Shown: positions 25,545 to 37,643, numbered from the stretch's first letter. The stretch: DNA of 64,000 nucleotides from Coriolopsis trogii (GCA_020543525.1 JAHYIO010000003.1:2542001-2606000); one strand, 5' to 3'. The notes: generated from the letters alone by a model not told the origin. A program made the numbers and translations.

Positions 25545-26350
25545 TTAAAATCTCTTGCATAACTCTATCGCGACTTTGCACCCCGCACCGACTACGGTAC
25601 TCAGAAGCGCGTGGGCTGGGGCCTTCTGCGAGTCATTGTCAACAGCGATGTCCAAATGCTCTAGTTCATCGTCACGAAATTCCTCGATGACTTTGCGGAG
25701 TAAAGGCACACTCGGGTGATCCTGCGGCAATTGTTCTAGGGCTTTGAGTTGACTAGGGGGTGGTATTCTCAGATGTGAAGTGTGCAAAAGAGCATAGAGG
25801 CACCCACTCATCATAATGCTCGCCAATGACGGTCTCGACAGCTTCCGTACACGCCATGGCGGCCTCCCTTCCCATCAAAGCTGTGATAGCTCCAAGTCCA
25901 TAGCCTCCTATTCGAGCGAGTTCCCAGAGGATCGTTGGACGGACGTGATGCTGCCGCTGGAGCTTGTTCATAACGGCAAGGTGTTTCTTCTCTTGGTCCC
26001 ACATTTCCTGGGAAATAGATAGGTACGATGCGAGACAAACAATTTAGACGGCGACTTACTTGTATGAGATTCCCGGTTGCTGGATCGCGGCCCAAAACGT
26101 CATGCTGGCCTTTGTATATCCAGTTCGCGGCAAGTTCGCCTGCCTGGTCAACTCTGAGAGCACTCTCCAGCTCGCGTCGCAGGTCCGAGGGGATGTATTG
26201 AGGAGTTGTAGATATTGACGGCTCCTGGGAGCGAGCAGGGTCGAGGTATGCAGTCGAGGCAAGTGGGCGGGTGCTCGCAGTTGTTGTATGGGCGCGGGTA
26301 AGAGACCGAGAGGCTGAACGAAGTGGTGCGGCACGAGTAGCTGCAAACAT
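25545..26350 (-). CDS. COQ7: 5-demethoxyubiquinone hydroxylase COQ7
   Basis: Mitochondrial di-iron monooxygenase for the penultimate step of ubiquinone synthesis. Exons 26350-26060, 26007-25808, 25752-25545 give 232 aa. After a basic, Ser/Thr-rich targeting peptide come the family marks RVDQAGELAANWIYKGQ, the EKKH ExxH pair, GREAAMACTEAVE, and a second ExxH in DDELEHLD. Length and domain order match COQ7. The start at 26350 gives a typical matrix presequence (FAATRAAPLRSASRSLTRAH). Confidence 0.95.
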
Positions 26351-26653
26351 GAGACAGAAAGAATATTAGACAAGCAAGTAGGATATGAGATCAGACGGCG
26401 ACTGGTAGCTTATGAGATGCGTAGACTGGCTGATACTGGGTGAGGGTGAGTACTGGTGAGTGCTTGCCGTTTGGCTCCGGCGTTAGCAGTGACCTCATTC
26501 GGACGTTCCGCGCTTATGTCAGCCAGCCCCGCGCCGCCCGTCCCGGCCTCTTCTCGACGCGAGCGCGTAACTAGCAGAGCAGAGTCTCACCCCAACGTCT
26601 TCCTAGCCTTGCCTCCCACTACCGCAACATATCTTGTACATTCTCAACTCACA
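26351..26653. promoter_or_regulatory. Divergent promoter COQ7 / PPGG-motif gene
   Basis: 303 bp between divergent start codons. A CT-rich tract before the plus-strand start (26600-26653) is typical of fungal transcription start regions. No specific operator is claimed. Confidence 0.4.
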
Positions 26654-27778
26654 ATGGCAACGTACGCGATTGAGCACTTTGGATGTTGTTAACAACTTGC
26701 TCATCAAGCTTCGCGCTCCAGCTTCACCCCTTCGAATGCTGTGGACATGTCCAAGGAACGCGACTGGCCCGCGCAGCTCGGTTCGACACTCATACTACAG
26801 TACCTGAATCAGGGTTAGATACCGATCATGATATGCCATAGGTATGCTGGACTGGGACAACACCAACATCGTCTTCACCAAGCGGTCTCTCATCGAGTTT
26901 CTCAAGTGAGTCGCGTCTGGCTTGAGCACAATGTTCGATGATGCACCCGCTAAGAAGTTGGTCCCGGGCAGATACACTGGGATAACCGTCGACCCCAACT
27001 TTACGAACATTCAGAAGCTCCCCCGTGCGTCGGCGTACATATCTCATACTATAACAGCACTGTTCATACGAAGGTTCCAGGTTACGCGCAGTTTGGCAAG
27101 CTCTCTGGGGATGTCGCTCCTGCCCAGGAGGTGGTCGGCAGCACGTCCGCTTCCTCCACAAGTTCGTTCACGTCTGTTCCTACATAGGTCGATGATGACG
27201 ATCTCGCCACAGGCCCAAGTGCGCCTGCATCCACGGACTTCAAGCCCACCCGTCGGGTACGTGAACCACCTGGTGGCGCACACCATGGCATCTTCGGACC
27301 TGCAGACGACGACGATGCGCTGTCTAAAGCTCCACCAAAACCTGTTACTACGGTAGCTCACATCGCAAGGCAGTGCGTACCTGATGTTGACTTTCGAACC
27401 CGTTCCAGGAGGCGCCTGCGTCCCCCGAAGCCCAACCTGAAGGCGAGGCCGACGTTGATAAGGCAGGCCGGCAACCAAAGTACGTCAGCTCAGGGCACAA
27501 TCGCAGATATGCCTGAATCTAACGACGATAGTATCAGGAGTAGGCGGACCACTTCCACCGTTGCAAACTTGTGGGATGCTCCCGACGATGCTGAGACGTT
27601 CAAGCCCACTCGCAGGTCGGTCGACATTCGCGCTCAGATCCCAGTCCTTCTCACAATGTCCGTGTTCTTCTAGAGTGCGTGAAATGCCAGGAGGCAAGGA
27701 TAGCATTTCTGGAGTACGTGCCTTTGAGCCTTGGTAACAATTTGACAATCTGACTCTTATGCTGCACAGTTGTTTTGA
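26654..27778 (+). CDS. Hypothetical protein with repeated FKPTRRVRE-PGG motif (Jupiter/HN1-like motif)
   Basis: Best model: exons 26654-26661, 26722-26780, 26842-26905, 26972-27024, 27081-27130, 27188-27352, 27409-27479, 27538-27615, 27674-27713, 27770-27778, giving 198 aa in frame. The second half is firm and contains a repeat, FKPTRRVREPPGGAHHGIFG and FKPTRRVREMPGGKDSISG, separated by an acidic/proline-rich linker. The RV-PPGG-S/F core resembles the Jupiter/HN1 (JPT) motif of small microtubule-associated proteins. The first four exons are uncertain (the donor at 26781 is weak). I do not recognise the N-terminal part. Confidence 0.5.
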
Positions 27779-27964
27779 GCTCCTACGATACGGAACAAGT
27801 CGAGATTGTCTACAGTCGACTCTGTGGAATTGAAGGCGTAGTGTACATATGTTTTGAGCCGTTGAACGGGATGTTGATCACCGCTTCGAACTTGTCCACT
27901 ATGTTTGTGTTCCTACATAGGCCAGATGTAGCCGATGACAAGTGAGAAGTAGTACTGTATTCGC

Positions 27965-27975
27965 GAACAAAAAGA
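27965..27975 (-). terminator. RNA polymerase III T-tract
   Basis: A TTTTT run on the minus strand (plus-strand AAAAA near 27970-27974) lies about 18 nt past the tRNA 3' end, as expected for a pol III terminator. A TTTT run (27978-27981) is closer still. Confidence 0.6.
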
Positions 27976-27991
27976 GGAAAATCCCCTAGGT

Positions 27992-28087
27992 TGGTGGCGG
28001 CGAGGTTCGAACTCGCGCGGGATCACTCCCATCGGGAATCAAGAAATGCTTAAATCCGACGCCTTAGACCAACTCGGCCACGCCACC
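27992..28087 (-). tRNA. tRNA-Leu (anticodon UAA) with short intron
   Basis: The minus strand folds as a class II tRNA: acceptor GGTGGCG/CGCCACC with discriminator A, D-arm TGGCCGAGTTGGTCTAAGGC, anticodon TAA at 28050-28052 followed by G37, long variable arm GGGAGTGATCCC, and T-arm GCGAGTTCGAACCTCGC. About 11-12 nt between G37 and the 3' anticodon stem must be an intron at the canonical position. The last pair of the anticodon stem appears mismatched (A.C). Confidence 0.93.
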
Positions 28088-28458
28088 CTTTAGGATTGGA
28101 GAAATGGTACATACATAATGCTCTTGTGCCATTGTTGGAATATTTCACAATCATACCCACGCACAACCACAGCTCGAGCAATCCAGGCGAAAATACACTA
28201 CAAAGCTGTTACCCAAACGCCGTCAAGACGAGTGCATAAACATACAATCACGCGAAGGCGCTCTCATCGAATTCCATAAGCAACTAAAATAGTCTACGAG
28301 TAAATGTGCTGTGTCGTCAACGATGGAAACATCCCGAAAGCGACGTATAATAACGGAAAATAATGTACAGAACATGGTGCATACACTGCTCTATCTCACC
28401 CACAAGACTCAGTCCACCCTGATACAAATGAAGACACAACAGGCTCCATTGACAATCG

Positions 28459-30954
28459 CTATGCGAAACTCCACACACGAATGTCGTGGTCATCGCTTCC
28501 GGACACGATCTTGTCTTCGCCGAGTGCGAGACAAGTCACCGCGCCTCGGTGGCCTACGAGGGTCGCAGTGCAGTTGCCTTCCTCACGCGACCAAACCTGA
28601 GACGGTGGTCAATCGAACATGCTCCGTCAACTGGATCGCAGCGGGAGTACACACCTTGATAGTGCGGTCATGGCTGCCGCTGACCAACCGCAGCTTGTCG
28701 CTTGCGACAGCCCAGACGCCTTCGATGTGTCCAAAGAGCGTCCGCTGGACTTTCGCAGTCTCGATGTCCCAGATCTTGATCGTGTTATCCAAGCTGCCCG
28801 AAATGAGCACGGGCTTCTGACGTTTCGACCCAGTGGATGTGCGCTCCTTCGTGTTCTGACGCAAGAGCACGGGTGACGATCCGCGCGAAGAGGACGACAA
28901 GGTCGGAGTGCTGGACGACGATGACCATGCGGTGAGACGAGGGATGTCGTGAGGCTCGGTCGAAGTCTCGCGGTCTGAAACCTCGGATGCGGCGGCCGAC
29001 GAGTCGCACTCCTCGTCCTCCATGAAGAGCTTCAGGCTTTGGACTTGACCGACGTGGCCCTTGAACTGCCGCACGCAAGTGCGTAGGGAAAGGTCCCACA
29101 AGCGGATGGTACCATCGTCGGAAGCCGAGAAGAGCATCTTGCCGGGATCGATATGCGGCGCACTCGTCGAGGACCCAGAGTACGACGGCATGTTGTCCAC
29201 CGTATTGAGCGACGATTCGCGAGAAGGTGAGGCACCCGTCGAGTCCCAAATCTGTACAGCGTTGACCCAGTCGCAGTGACCGCGGAGAGTGAAGCACTCG
29301 CCGGTGCGGAAGTTCCAGACCTTGATGGTCCTGTCGACCGATCCACTCGCAAGGATGTTGGAGTCGAAGCGCAAGCAGACGACTCCTTCAGTATGACCTT
29401 CCAACACCTTCAGACATTGCCCTGTTCTCCAGTTCCAGACCCGCATTGTGTGGTCCATGCTGCCGGTGATGAGCTTGACTTCATCAAACTGCAATGCACG
29501 AATGGCGCGCGTATGTCCTGACAGACATTGCACCTCGGTGCCAGTCTCAAGGTTCCAGACGCGAGCAGTGCGGTCGTACGAGCCAGTGATGAGAACCGGG
29601 AAGCTGGGGTGAGACAATGTCTCGGAAAACTGGAGGCACATCACTCCATCTGTATGTCCTTTGAGTGTCCGCACCGAACAACGACCGCGACGCCAATTCC
29701 TCTCGATGGTCAAGCGTTCGCAGTACACGTCTTTCCACGGTCGTGTGCGGAGGTCAACGGGGGGCTCCGGGAGAGAAGGCGCGAGCAGAGGGTTGTTCGG
29801 GACCGTGGAAACAACTTCGGGGAGAGGCGCAGATAGTGACTCCAACTGAGATGTGGAAGGGGTCGGTGGACGCGAGTCGTCTTGGGAGGCAACCACCCTC
29901 GCCTTCTTTGATGGTCCGGTAGCACTCGCCGCGTCCGCATCTAGGCGACGCTTGAGATGGGAATGTGAAGCAGAAGAGGGGAACGAAGCGGGTGAAGGAC
30001 ACGGGGAAGGATGCGCCGAAGGCTGTATGCGAACCGCTCGCCGCTTTTCCAGGATTGGCAGGCCCCACCCGCATTTCAAACATTTCTGGCCGATGTGTTG
30101 CTCGCAAATACCCCGCCAGAGAATATCGTCGTCGGCGAGGCTCTTCCACTGCCGACTGACCTGGGCGGCACGACAAAGCGAGGTCGCGTCGAGGTAGCCA
30201 AGGATCTTGAGCGACACCTCGCGAGGGAGAACGGTGAACGGGTCAATCCGGATCAAGTGCGCAAGCTGCTCTGTCAGGAGAGACAGCTGTGAGAAGCAGC
30301 ACATGGTGAGGAGGCCTTGCAGGATGAGAGCGCGGCGGGGATGAGGTGAGGAAGAGAAGTTGGACCAGATGACCGATACTGCTTCGCGCTCGGCGACAGG
30401 GAGAGCGTCCAGAGCCTATGCATCGCAACGAAGAGTGTCAGACAAGCTCGATAGCCGTGGGCTGGATGCAATGCCAGAGCAGGAGTACCTGAAGCGAACT
30501 CGTCGGAGCGCGCTCAGAAGGTACCAGGACATATGACCACCGCCTGTATGCGCTCCAGCGACGGTCGGCCATTGCCCGCGCTCTGGCACACGGTGCGATG
30601 GAAGGATGGACGGCGCGGACTCACCTGCTGCAACTTCAGATTCGTTCCCTCGTCGGCCATTCGCTGGTGGCGAACGCAGAGTTTGCGTGCCGGTGGTTGG
30701 GGAACCTGCAGGCCGTCCTCTTCCTTCGCATCCCTCACTGGGGTGCTTGTAGCTGTGGCTGAGGCCATCTCCGAGGGTGATGAAGAGGTGTTGATGATTG
30801 GGGGGTCGAATGTTGTGACCGGAGGGGGAGACGCGGGGGAGATGGGACTGGGAGAACGGGAGCAAGATTTGGAGGTAGAAGAGGCCAGACGGGGAGGCGG
30901 AAGAGTGTCGCAGACATAAGCGGCTGCGTTGCCCGTACGCGAGGGCGTTGACAT
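28459..30954 (-). CDS. SCF E3 F-box/WD40 protein MET30/sconB
   Basis: Substrate receptor of an SCF ubiquitin ligase that controls sulfur metabolism and cell cycle genes in fungi. Exons 30954-30625, 30415-28655, 28596-28459 give 742 aa. The F-box is at about residues 166-210 (FTVLPREVSLKILGYLDATSLCRAAQVSRQW), followed by the Met30-type ICEQHIGQKCLKCGWGLP, then seven WD40 repeats such as LITGSYDRTARVWNLETG and the last ending IRVWSFA. An acidic Ser-rich loop is inserted between late repeats. The N-terminal 100 residues are Ser/Pro-rich. Intron 1 is unusually long for this window (about 209 nt). Confidence 0.9.
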
Positions 30955-31561
30955 GGTGCGAGGAGGAAAAGGAGGGGGGAGAGTGGGGAGGACGAGTGAG
31001 AGATGAAGAGGACTTGGAGGAGAGAGCGGACGGGCAGGATCCGAAGCTTACCGCCCATAGACGCCCGTTCTCTCCAGGTCGCGTGAATCGCTCGCGACAT
31101 CGCGCAACATTTCGCGCTCGCCACTTGTCCTCCGTCAAATTGCCCTTCTCTCGTTCATTCGGAGTCAAGCCGAGATGAAACATCACGACATTGCTGATCA
31201 GCTTCTCGCAACCCCATTCAAACTCTTCCGCTTGCCTTCTGCAGACCATATTGACGACAACGTATGTGAATATACACGCACCAATGAGCTCAGCGCAGTC
31301 CGGTCATTTGCGATTCGAGATACTTATATAACGAACACGGCGCTAGGACGGTACGAGTGGTGATGGGTGAAATGAGATGTATCTGACATGACGTGACCAA
31401 CTTGTACACACGGCTGAACGAGGGACGGAGACGACACAGCGCTGACGACCACAGACCGACGAGCGAGCACGAAACATCCAGGGCTGCGCAAGCGCATGGA
31501 ATAAAGGCAAAGACTGGAAAAAGTCCCGCTGCTCCCGACCACGACGCTTCCCCGCACGCCA

Positions 31562-33287
31562 TCAATCCAAAGAGATTCTCAGCTGCTCCAACGGTATCGG
31601 CACGAACGAGTCCAAATGGATCGACCGAGACGCCAACTCCGCCTCGCAGTGCGGTGGCACCAACTGGCGGTTGAGGTCCGGTCGTACGGACAGTTCTGAT
31701 ACAGATAGCAGTATGAGCCACCATGCTGACATCCTTCAACTGAATGTACGCACCCTCCCGCGTGAAGTCGAACAAAGCCGGGAACTCCTTTCCGTTGGGC
31801 ATCTTTGCTCCCTCCTGCCGGAGCTCGTCGAAGAATGGGTGAGTCATGGCCTCCACTGCGCTGAGACGCGCCTCGGGCGTGTACTCGAGTAGCTTCGCGA
31901 CCAAATCAATGGCCTCGGGAGCGGTGCGTGGCCGGAAGACCTGCATGTGATGCGTAAATTGAGTGGCCATATCCCAATCCAGAGACTTCCTTGCTCACCT
32001 TCGAGAACGGATGAGGTTTGATCTGCGGGAACTTGTGCTCCATGTAGTTCGGGTTCATCGTCTTGATCTGCTCCCGAGACGGGGTCCCAAGGACCTTGAT
32101 GATCTCCACCAGCTGGTCAATGCCACTCTCTCCAGGGAAAAGCGGTTGTCCGAGCATCAGCTCCGCCATCACACAGCCGGTCGACCAGATATCTACGATA
32201 CGAGTAAGCGTTAGGTTGTATACCGGCCAGGCCAGGGGTGAACGAACCGATGTTGGTGGTGTAGTTGGTGGCTCCAAAAATGAGCTCTGGTGCACGGTAG
32301 TAGCGGGAGCAGATATAGCTGACGTTGGGCTCGCCAGCCACAAGAATCTTGGCCGAGCCAAAATCGCAGAGCTTGAGGACGCCGGTGGCAGGGTTCAGAA
32401 GGAGGTTCTGGGGCTTGATGTCACGGTGGCAGATGCCGATGGAATGGATGTACATGAGAGAACGGAGGAGTTGGTACATATACAACTTGATTTGGAGCAT
32501 TGGCATGGGTTGCTTGAGCTTGGCATAGTGCCTGCTGGCGCGATACACGGTCTCCGGTACATATTCGAGAACAAGGTTGAGGTACACTTCATCTTTCTTT
32601 CGGTCGGACTGTGTCAGATGGGCATAACATGGCAAGAGAGCCAAGATTGGAGAGAGTTGGTTCGCAGGTGTGGGAAGAGAGTGTGGGGCTCACCTTGTCA
32701 CCATTAGAATAGAAAAAGGCTTTGAGATCGACGACGTTGGGATGGGAGACGAGTCTCATGATCTGCAGTTCACGGTTCTGTATGTCGGACAAGGACGCGG
32801 ATTAGACAGGTGACGGAAGGAATAGAAGGCAGACGAGTGGGGAGGTGAAGAAAGAGACGCGCCTTGAACCTCTTGTCCTGGAGGACCTTCTTGATAGCAA
32901 TATCGCAGACGGGGTTTGAGTCCTCGAGGAGCTTGGCCTGGAAGACGATACCGAAAGAGCCATTGCCGATGACTTTGCAGTTTGTGTAGACGAGATCCCG
33001 GGTGTCGCCCGTCTTGCCATCGGAGGCGACGACCTTGACGATCTTGCGAGGATCGTCGACGGCTGTGAACGTGAAGCGAGGGAAAAAGGCGAGGGGTGAG
33101 CATAGGAAGGTCATCCATGGAGATGGAGAGAAGGGAAAGAGGGGCGATGGGGGCGATGCAAAGATTTGAACAGGCCGGAGGAGGGGAGGGGGAGGGAGAG
33201 CGGGGCATGGAAGAGGGCTCGGACGGCGGGGAAGAGAGAGGACATACGAGAGATCTTGACGCCGTTGATTGGACCGTGGGTGGCCAT
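31562..33287 (-). CDS. Glycogen synthase kinase 3 homologue
   Basis: Ser/Thr kinase of the GSK3/shaggy group. Exons 33287-33248, 33062-32863, 32777-32694, 32608-32248, 32192-31999, 31940-31754, 31695-31562 give 399 aa. Visible marks: [12 protein letters not shown] glycine loop, [31 protein letters not shown], and the activation segment [21 protein letters not shown] with the regulatory Tyr. The C-terminal end [18 protein letters not shown] is typical. The first coding exon is 40 nt ([13 protein letters not shown]). Intron 2 (32778-32862) begins with GC after AAG; no GT alternative keeps the frame. Confidence 0.94.
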
Positions 33288-33908
33288 CGAGGAAGAGAAA
33301 GGGTACTACGGATACAGAGAGTTGGACGAGGCTTGTCGGAAGGAGTGGGTCGACTCGTTCTCGAGACGAAAGATGGACGGGGAGATCTGGAGGATAAAAT
33401 AAATCGTTAGAGGAGGAGGAGAGACGGGTCGAGACGGGGCGGGGATGCGAGCGAGGGGGGGAGGGGTGAGGACGAGGATGGTGAGGGTGGGCGGGAGAAA
33501 GAGGAGAAGGCGACGAGGCGAGCACCGTCCTCAGGCGCGCACTAGGCGCGGGAATCGGCGGTCACCAGACCTCCACATAGGCGCCACTCCCTGCGTACAA
33601 CGTCGACCGACAATGTCTTGACATGGACAATCACCCATGGTCAAATTGGCGTGGCAATCAGGCAGGCTGGGGCTGGAGCGAACAAACTGGCCCCGCACAC
33701 CATCGTCTTTCCAGCGAGCCTTTGTCGCGACAGACGTTCCCACTGGCAGCATGCGCTGAACAACGACGCTTGCCATATCTGGCATCCCACGTGAGGAGTG
33801 AGCCCAGCCAGTCCGAGCGCCCCCATTCGTCCCGCCCTCCTCCGGCGTCTCCGTCACTCTCGTCCAACGCACGCGCCCCGAGCAGCCGTCCAGGTCCTCC
33901 TCTCCGCC
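33288..33908. promoter_or_regulatory. Divergent region GSK3 / NDUFV2
   Basis: About 620 bp between start codons. The GSK3-proximal part is purine-rich (GA tracts, 33160-33500), that is, a pyrimidine-rich leader on the minus strand. A 335-aa ORF crossing 33623-34630 has no coding character outside the NDUFV2 exons. Confidence 0.45.
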
Positions 33909-34949
33909 ATGTTTGCCCTCCGCGCGCTCTCAAGACCTCGTCGCATCTCCCCCAGATGCACCGCTGTGCGGCCAATCTCCTCCTCCGCTTCCAGGCGTTC
34001 CGATGCTCTCTTCGTCGTCCGTATCATCCCCCCCTTCGACCCGCTCGACTATGCCTACTCACGCCTCCGCACTCCTCCAGCATCGCGACACTCCTTATAA
34101 CAACCCAAAGGTATGCTCCGACACATGAGTTGGTGTCAACAACTACATCTGCTGTCTCCCAGATCCCCTTCGAGTTCACCCCCGACAACCTCAAGCGTGC
34201 ACAGGAAATCATCTCCCACTACCCTCCACAATACAAGAAGGCAGCCGTCATTCCCCTCCTCGACCTCGGTCAGCGCCAGAACAAGGGCTGGACCTCCATC
34301 TCCGTCATGAACTACGTCGCAAACCTCCTCGAGATGCCCCCCATGCGTGTATACGAAGTTGCAACCTTCTACACCATGTTCAACCGGTCCGTTCTCTCCT
34401 TCTCCCCTTTACCCGGCGAGTATCCACTGTGTTCATCCATAGGGAGCCCATCGGCGAGCACTTCGTTCAGGTTTGCACAACCACCCCCTGCATGCTCCGC
34501 GGCGCGTACGACATCCTCGACACCGTCTGCGGACACCTCGGCGGCGTCAAGCCCGGAGAGACCACCAAGGACGGCAAATTCACCGTCATCGAGGTCGAGT
34601 GCCAGGGCGCGTGCAGTAACGCCCCAATGATGGTCGTAGGAGACGACTTCTACGTATGTCTCACATTCCTTGCTTCTCATCACGGAACAGCTCTGACGTC
34701 GTCGCCGTCGTCGTCGCTTACAGGAGGATCTCACGGCGGAGACGACCAAGAAGGTGCTCGACGCGTTCAAGAAGGGCGAGAAGCCCAAGCCTGGTCCCCA
34801 GAGTGGCAGGCATACAAGTGAAAACTCGGCGGGTCTCACAGCACTCACGGAGAAGGTATTGATCTGTATCCCAATCCTGTCTCGCCAGAAACTCACCCAC
34901 GTCTCAGCCTTACGGTCCCGGAGAGCACTGCCAACCAGAGTTTGCTTAG
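33909..34949 (+). CDS. Complex I 24-kDa subunit (NDUFV2)
   Basis: Matrix-arm subunit of mitochondrial NADH:ubiquinone oxidoreductase that binds the N1a 2Fe-2S cluster. Exons 33909-34016, 34081-34110, 34163-34386, 34443-34653, 34724-34855, 34908-34949 give 248 aa. An Arg/Ser-rich targeting peptide is followed by [30 protein letters not shown], and the four cluster cysteines in [10 protein letters not shown] and [11 protein letters not shown]. The last six residues HCQPEFA end the family-typical tail. Exon 2 is only 30 nt, and the first donor (GTCCGT) is weak but required by the frame. Confidence 0.95.
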
Positions 34950-35136
34950 AGCATACTACATGCGCACACGTGTCTTCGCAGTGTTCAATGCAGAGCTATG
35001 TTGGACGCGTAGATATGCAAAACAGGACAGCGTGTGCGTAGTAGAGGGCGACGTATGGATTCCGTGATAGTAGTCCGCTTGTGAGATTTCAGGTCGTAAG
35101 GTATGTGTCAGCCCGTGACAACAACGCTGAGGTAGG

Positions 35137-37127
35137 TCAGTCGTCGCCTTCTCCATCGTCATAACCTGCCATGCCCTCCCCTCCCTCTGGTAACTTCTCC
35201 ACCATGAACCTGTGAGGTGACAGTGAGCGAGGGTTCTCAATGCGATGTTGACAGAGTGCCTTACTCGACTTCTTCTCTGAGGTCCTCGCAATATCGCTCT
35301 GTAAGACGTTGAGTACAGGTCGTGTTGCCGTTCGGAGGCCTCACTCACCCAGTGGAAGATCAGCAGAGTCAAGTCCGAACGGCATCTCGATTTCATCCGC
35401 AATGCCCTCGATACCCATGAGGGTGAACGCGACCACGGTCACGATGGGAATCATGCCCCACCCGAGGTCCTTGATGAGCGTGAAAGGCAGCGAGAAGAGG
35501 TAAAGCGTCACGCATTGCTTCAAGTGAATGCTGTAGGACCGCGGGATGGGCGTGTTCGCGACCCGCTCCATACAGGTCATCATATCCACCATGCCTTGAA
35601 CGCTGGGTAGTCAAGGAATGAGAGGACAGTTCAGACGAACAGGGCGCACAAACTTACAGTGTGTTCATGGCGTTCATACCGGCAGGACCGACGGTTTCCA
35701 GATAGCCATCACGACGAAACTTGAACAGTGCATGCGAGAGCTCATGCGCAATTCTGTCGCGACATCAGTCCGTGTCCCAGAGACTCAGAAAAGTAGTCCA
35801 CGCACACCATAGGTAGGGGCGTGCTCAGATTATCAGGATCACTGGAGAAGTCGATGGTATGCTGCAGAGAGCTCAGCAGGGGAGTGTTCGCTCTGTTTCC
35901 AGCGCCCTTCATTCTGTCCTTGCTCCGCTTGACCCTGATCCTCTTCGTCGCATCCGCACCCGGTCGTCCTCTCTCGATATCGTACTCGATGCCCTCCCCC
36001 GGAGTACTCGCTCCAGTACCAGGGCCCTGCGGAGACGCGCGGCGGGTCGTTTGCTCAGTTGCAGCATAGCTGGTGTACGCAGTGCTCTTTCCGTTCGGAG
36101 AGTAGTTGTAGTCCTTGTTCGGTGGCTGGTAGAGGCCGCGGAACAGACGCGAGGTTGACGCGGGCAGAATGCCTGCGTAGTCTTCCCAGTCGAGACCGTC
36201 CTCTCCGCGCAGGTAGTGTTTGACTGCATACGCAAAGACAAGCGACAGTTTGATCGCGTCTACCTTGCGGCGACGAAGTTGGGCGGGCGTGAGGGTCGCA
36301 GTGGGGAACCGGCCTTTAGAAACATCGTCCGGAGGTGGTACACAGACGTTGATCCATATCAGACGCGTGAGGTTGCGTATCTGTTTGTCAAATGCGCGCG
36401 ATATGTTATAAAGGTGACGAACAGGCGCGAAACGCGGTGAATGGATGACGTCACATACATGAGAGACCATAGTCCCGAAATCCTTTCGGCCTTCGTAGTA
36501 ACGGTCATACGAGGTTCTGTATCGTTTTTAGAAATCGTTCAAGGAATACTGACGATGCTCACCCATTTCTGTAAGCACATAAGTCTTGGATAAGTGGCAT
36601 AGCGAATCTGACGCAGTCACACGACGCACCTGAACACGAGGATCAGGCCAACCTGAGAGAAGGCGGGATGTATGAAATACGGAAGAAAGATGATATGATT
36701 GACAAGCACTCACCACCACCGAGAGTAGAGGAACGACAGAATTGGTGAGGGTGATATCCGTACCCTTGTGCCAAATATATGCAGCTCCGGACGCGAAGAT
36801 GGTGACCGTTAAGACGGGCCCAATAATCCGGGGAACAATCTATGCACCGTGTTAGACCATAGGAATCTACGAGAATGTCACCTAGCTACGTACGCTGCCT
36901 TTGAGGCGGAGGACATCCGGGAGCCAGGAGTACTGGACGGCACCGGTTAGCAGCCACAAGGTCATCGGTGACAGAGACAGACCTTGCGCAGCTTCTGGCG
37001 CGTAATGATCTTCTTCCCCTAGCATATGCAATGCTTCAGGACTCGTAGCAAATATGGGGATGTCCAGACGGACCTTGGGTCCCTCGACGGTGATCTGGGT
37101 AGACTTGAAAACCGAGACGGAGGGCAT
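35137..37127 (-). CDS. Bestrophin-like anion channel (UPF0187/RFP-TM family)
   Basis: Ten exons (37127-36894, 36839-36714, 36652-36630, 36568-36563, 36516-36459, 36380-35806, 35753-35658, 35602-35349, 35298-35265, 35209-35137) give 492 aa. Family marks: YSWLPDVLRLKGS, PRIIGPVLTVTIF, VVPLLSVVVGLILVFRNGTSYDRYYEGRKDFG, RNLTRLIWI, IAHELSHALFKF, VGPAGMNAMN, and the membrane run YLFSLPFTLIKDLGWGMIPIVTVVAFTLMG. A hydrophilic Ser/Thr-rich insert of about 80 residues sits in the middle. Exon 4 is a 6-nt micro-exon supplying part of RNG. The N-terminal start is uncertain (a Met at 37127 is used). Confidence 0.85.
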
Positions 37128-37643
37128 GATGTCCGAATAGTCTTCGAGTGCGGCGATTAGCAGTCTTGCAGAGACAAGCAAGAGCTGTATAACATAGAGC
37201 AAACGTCCTGGACGCGACGCTGGCCTGGGATGGAGGAAGAGTGGGAGCTGTCCGGGGCAGTACTCTGGAGGCGCAGGTCCAGGCGATGGTCTCTCCAAGC
37301 TTCACCCGGTCTCTGATACACTGCTCTCGCAGGCGCCCGTTCTGATTGTCCCCCACGTGGATGTCACGCACCCTCCAGACCTTGGCAACCCGCTCTCGTT
37401 GGGGGAGAAACAATGCCTACAAGGTATAGACAGTGTCGTAATACAAGCTTGTACTCTCAGCGCACGTTCTGATAATACTCAACAGCTTGGACACTTGGGG
37501 GGATAGGAACGTGACTGCTGTTGTCACGACTCATCAAGAGTGTGACGGAGACGGACTGGCTTAACGGAGGAGAGCGCAACGCGTCCAGCACTTGCAGCTG
37601 ACGACTTGTTACGACCGACCCCTCCCCGGCCCCCCTCCTCACC
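37128..37643. promoter_or_regulatory. Divergent region bestrophin / myosin V
   Basis: About 515 bp upstream of the myosin start. No convincing further exon of the channel gene was found, although an upstream extension of its first exon is possible (the frame stays open to 37298). Confidence 0.4.

Noticed and set aside
33623..34630. 335-codon ORF spanning the start of NDUFV2
   Set aside because: It reads through real introns in a mixture of frames; the six-exon NDUFV2 model explains the coding content and ends properly.
36459..36652. Bestrophin model without the micro-exon (direct join 36630 to 36516)
   Set aside because: It stays in frame but deletes Asn-Gly from the conserved RNG/RNS motif, so the micro-exon model is preferred; the short form is noted as a possible isoform.
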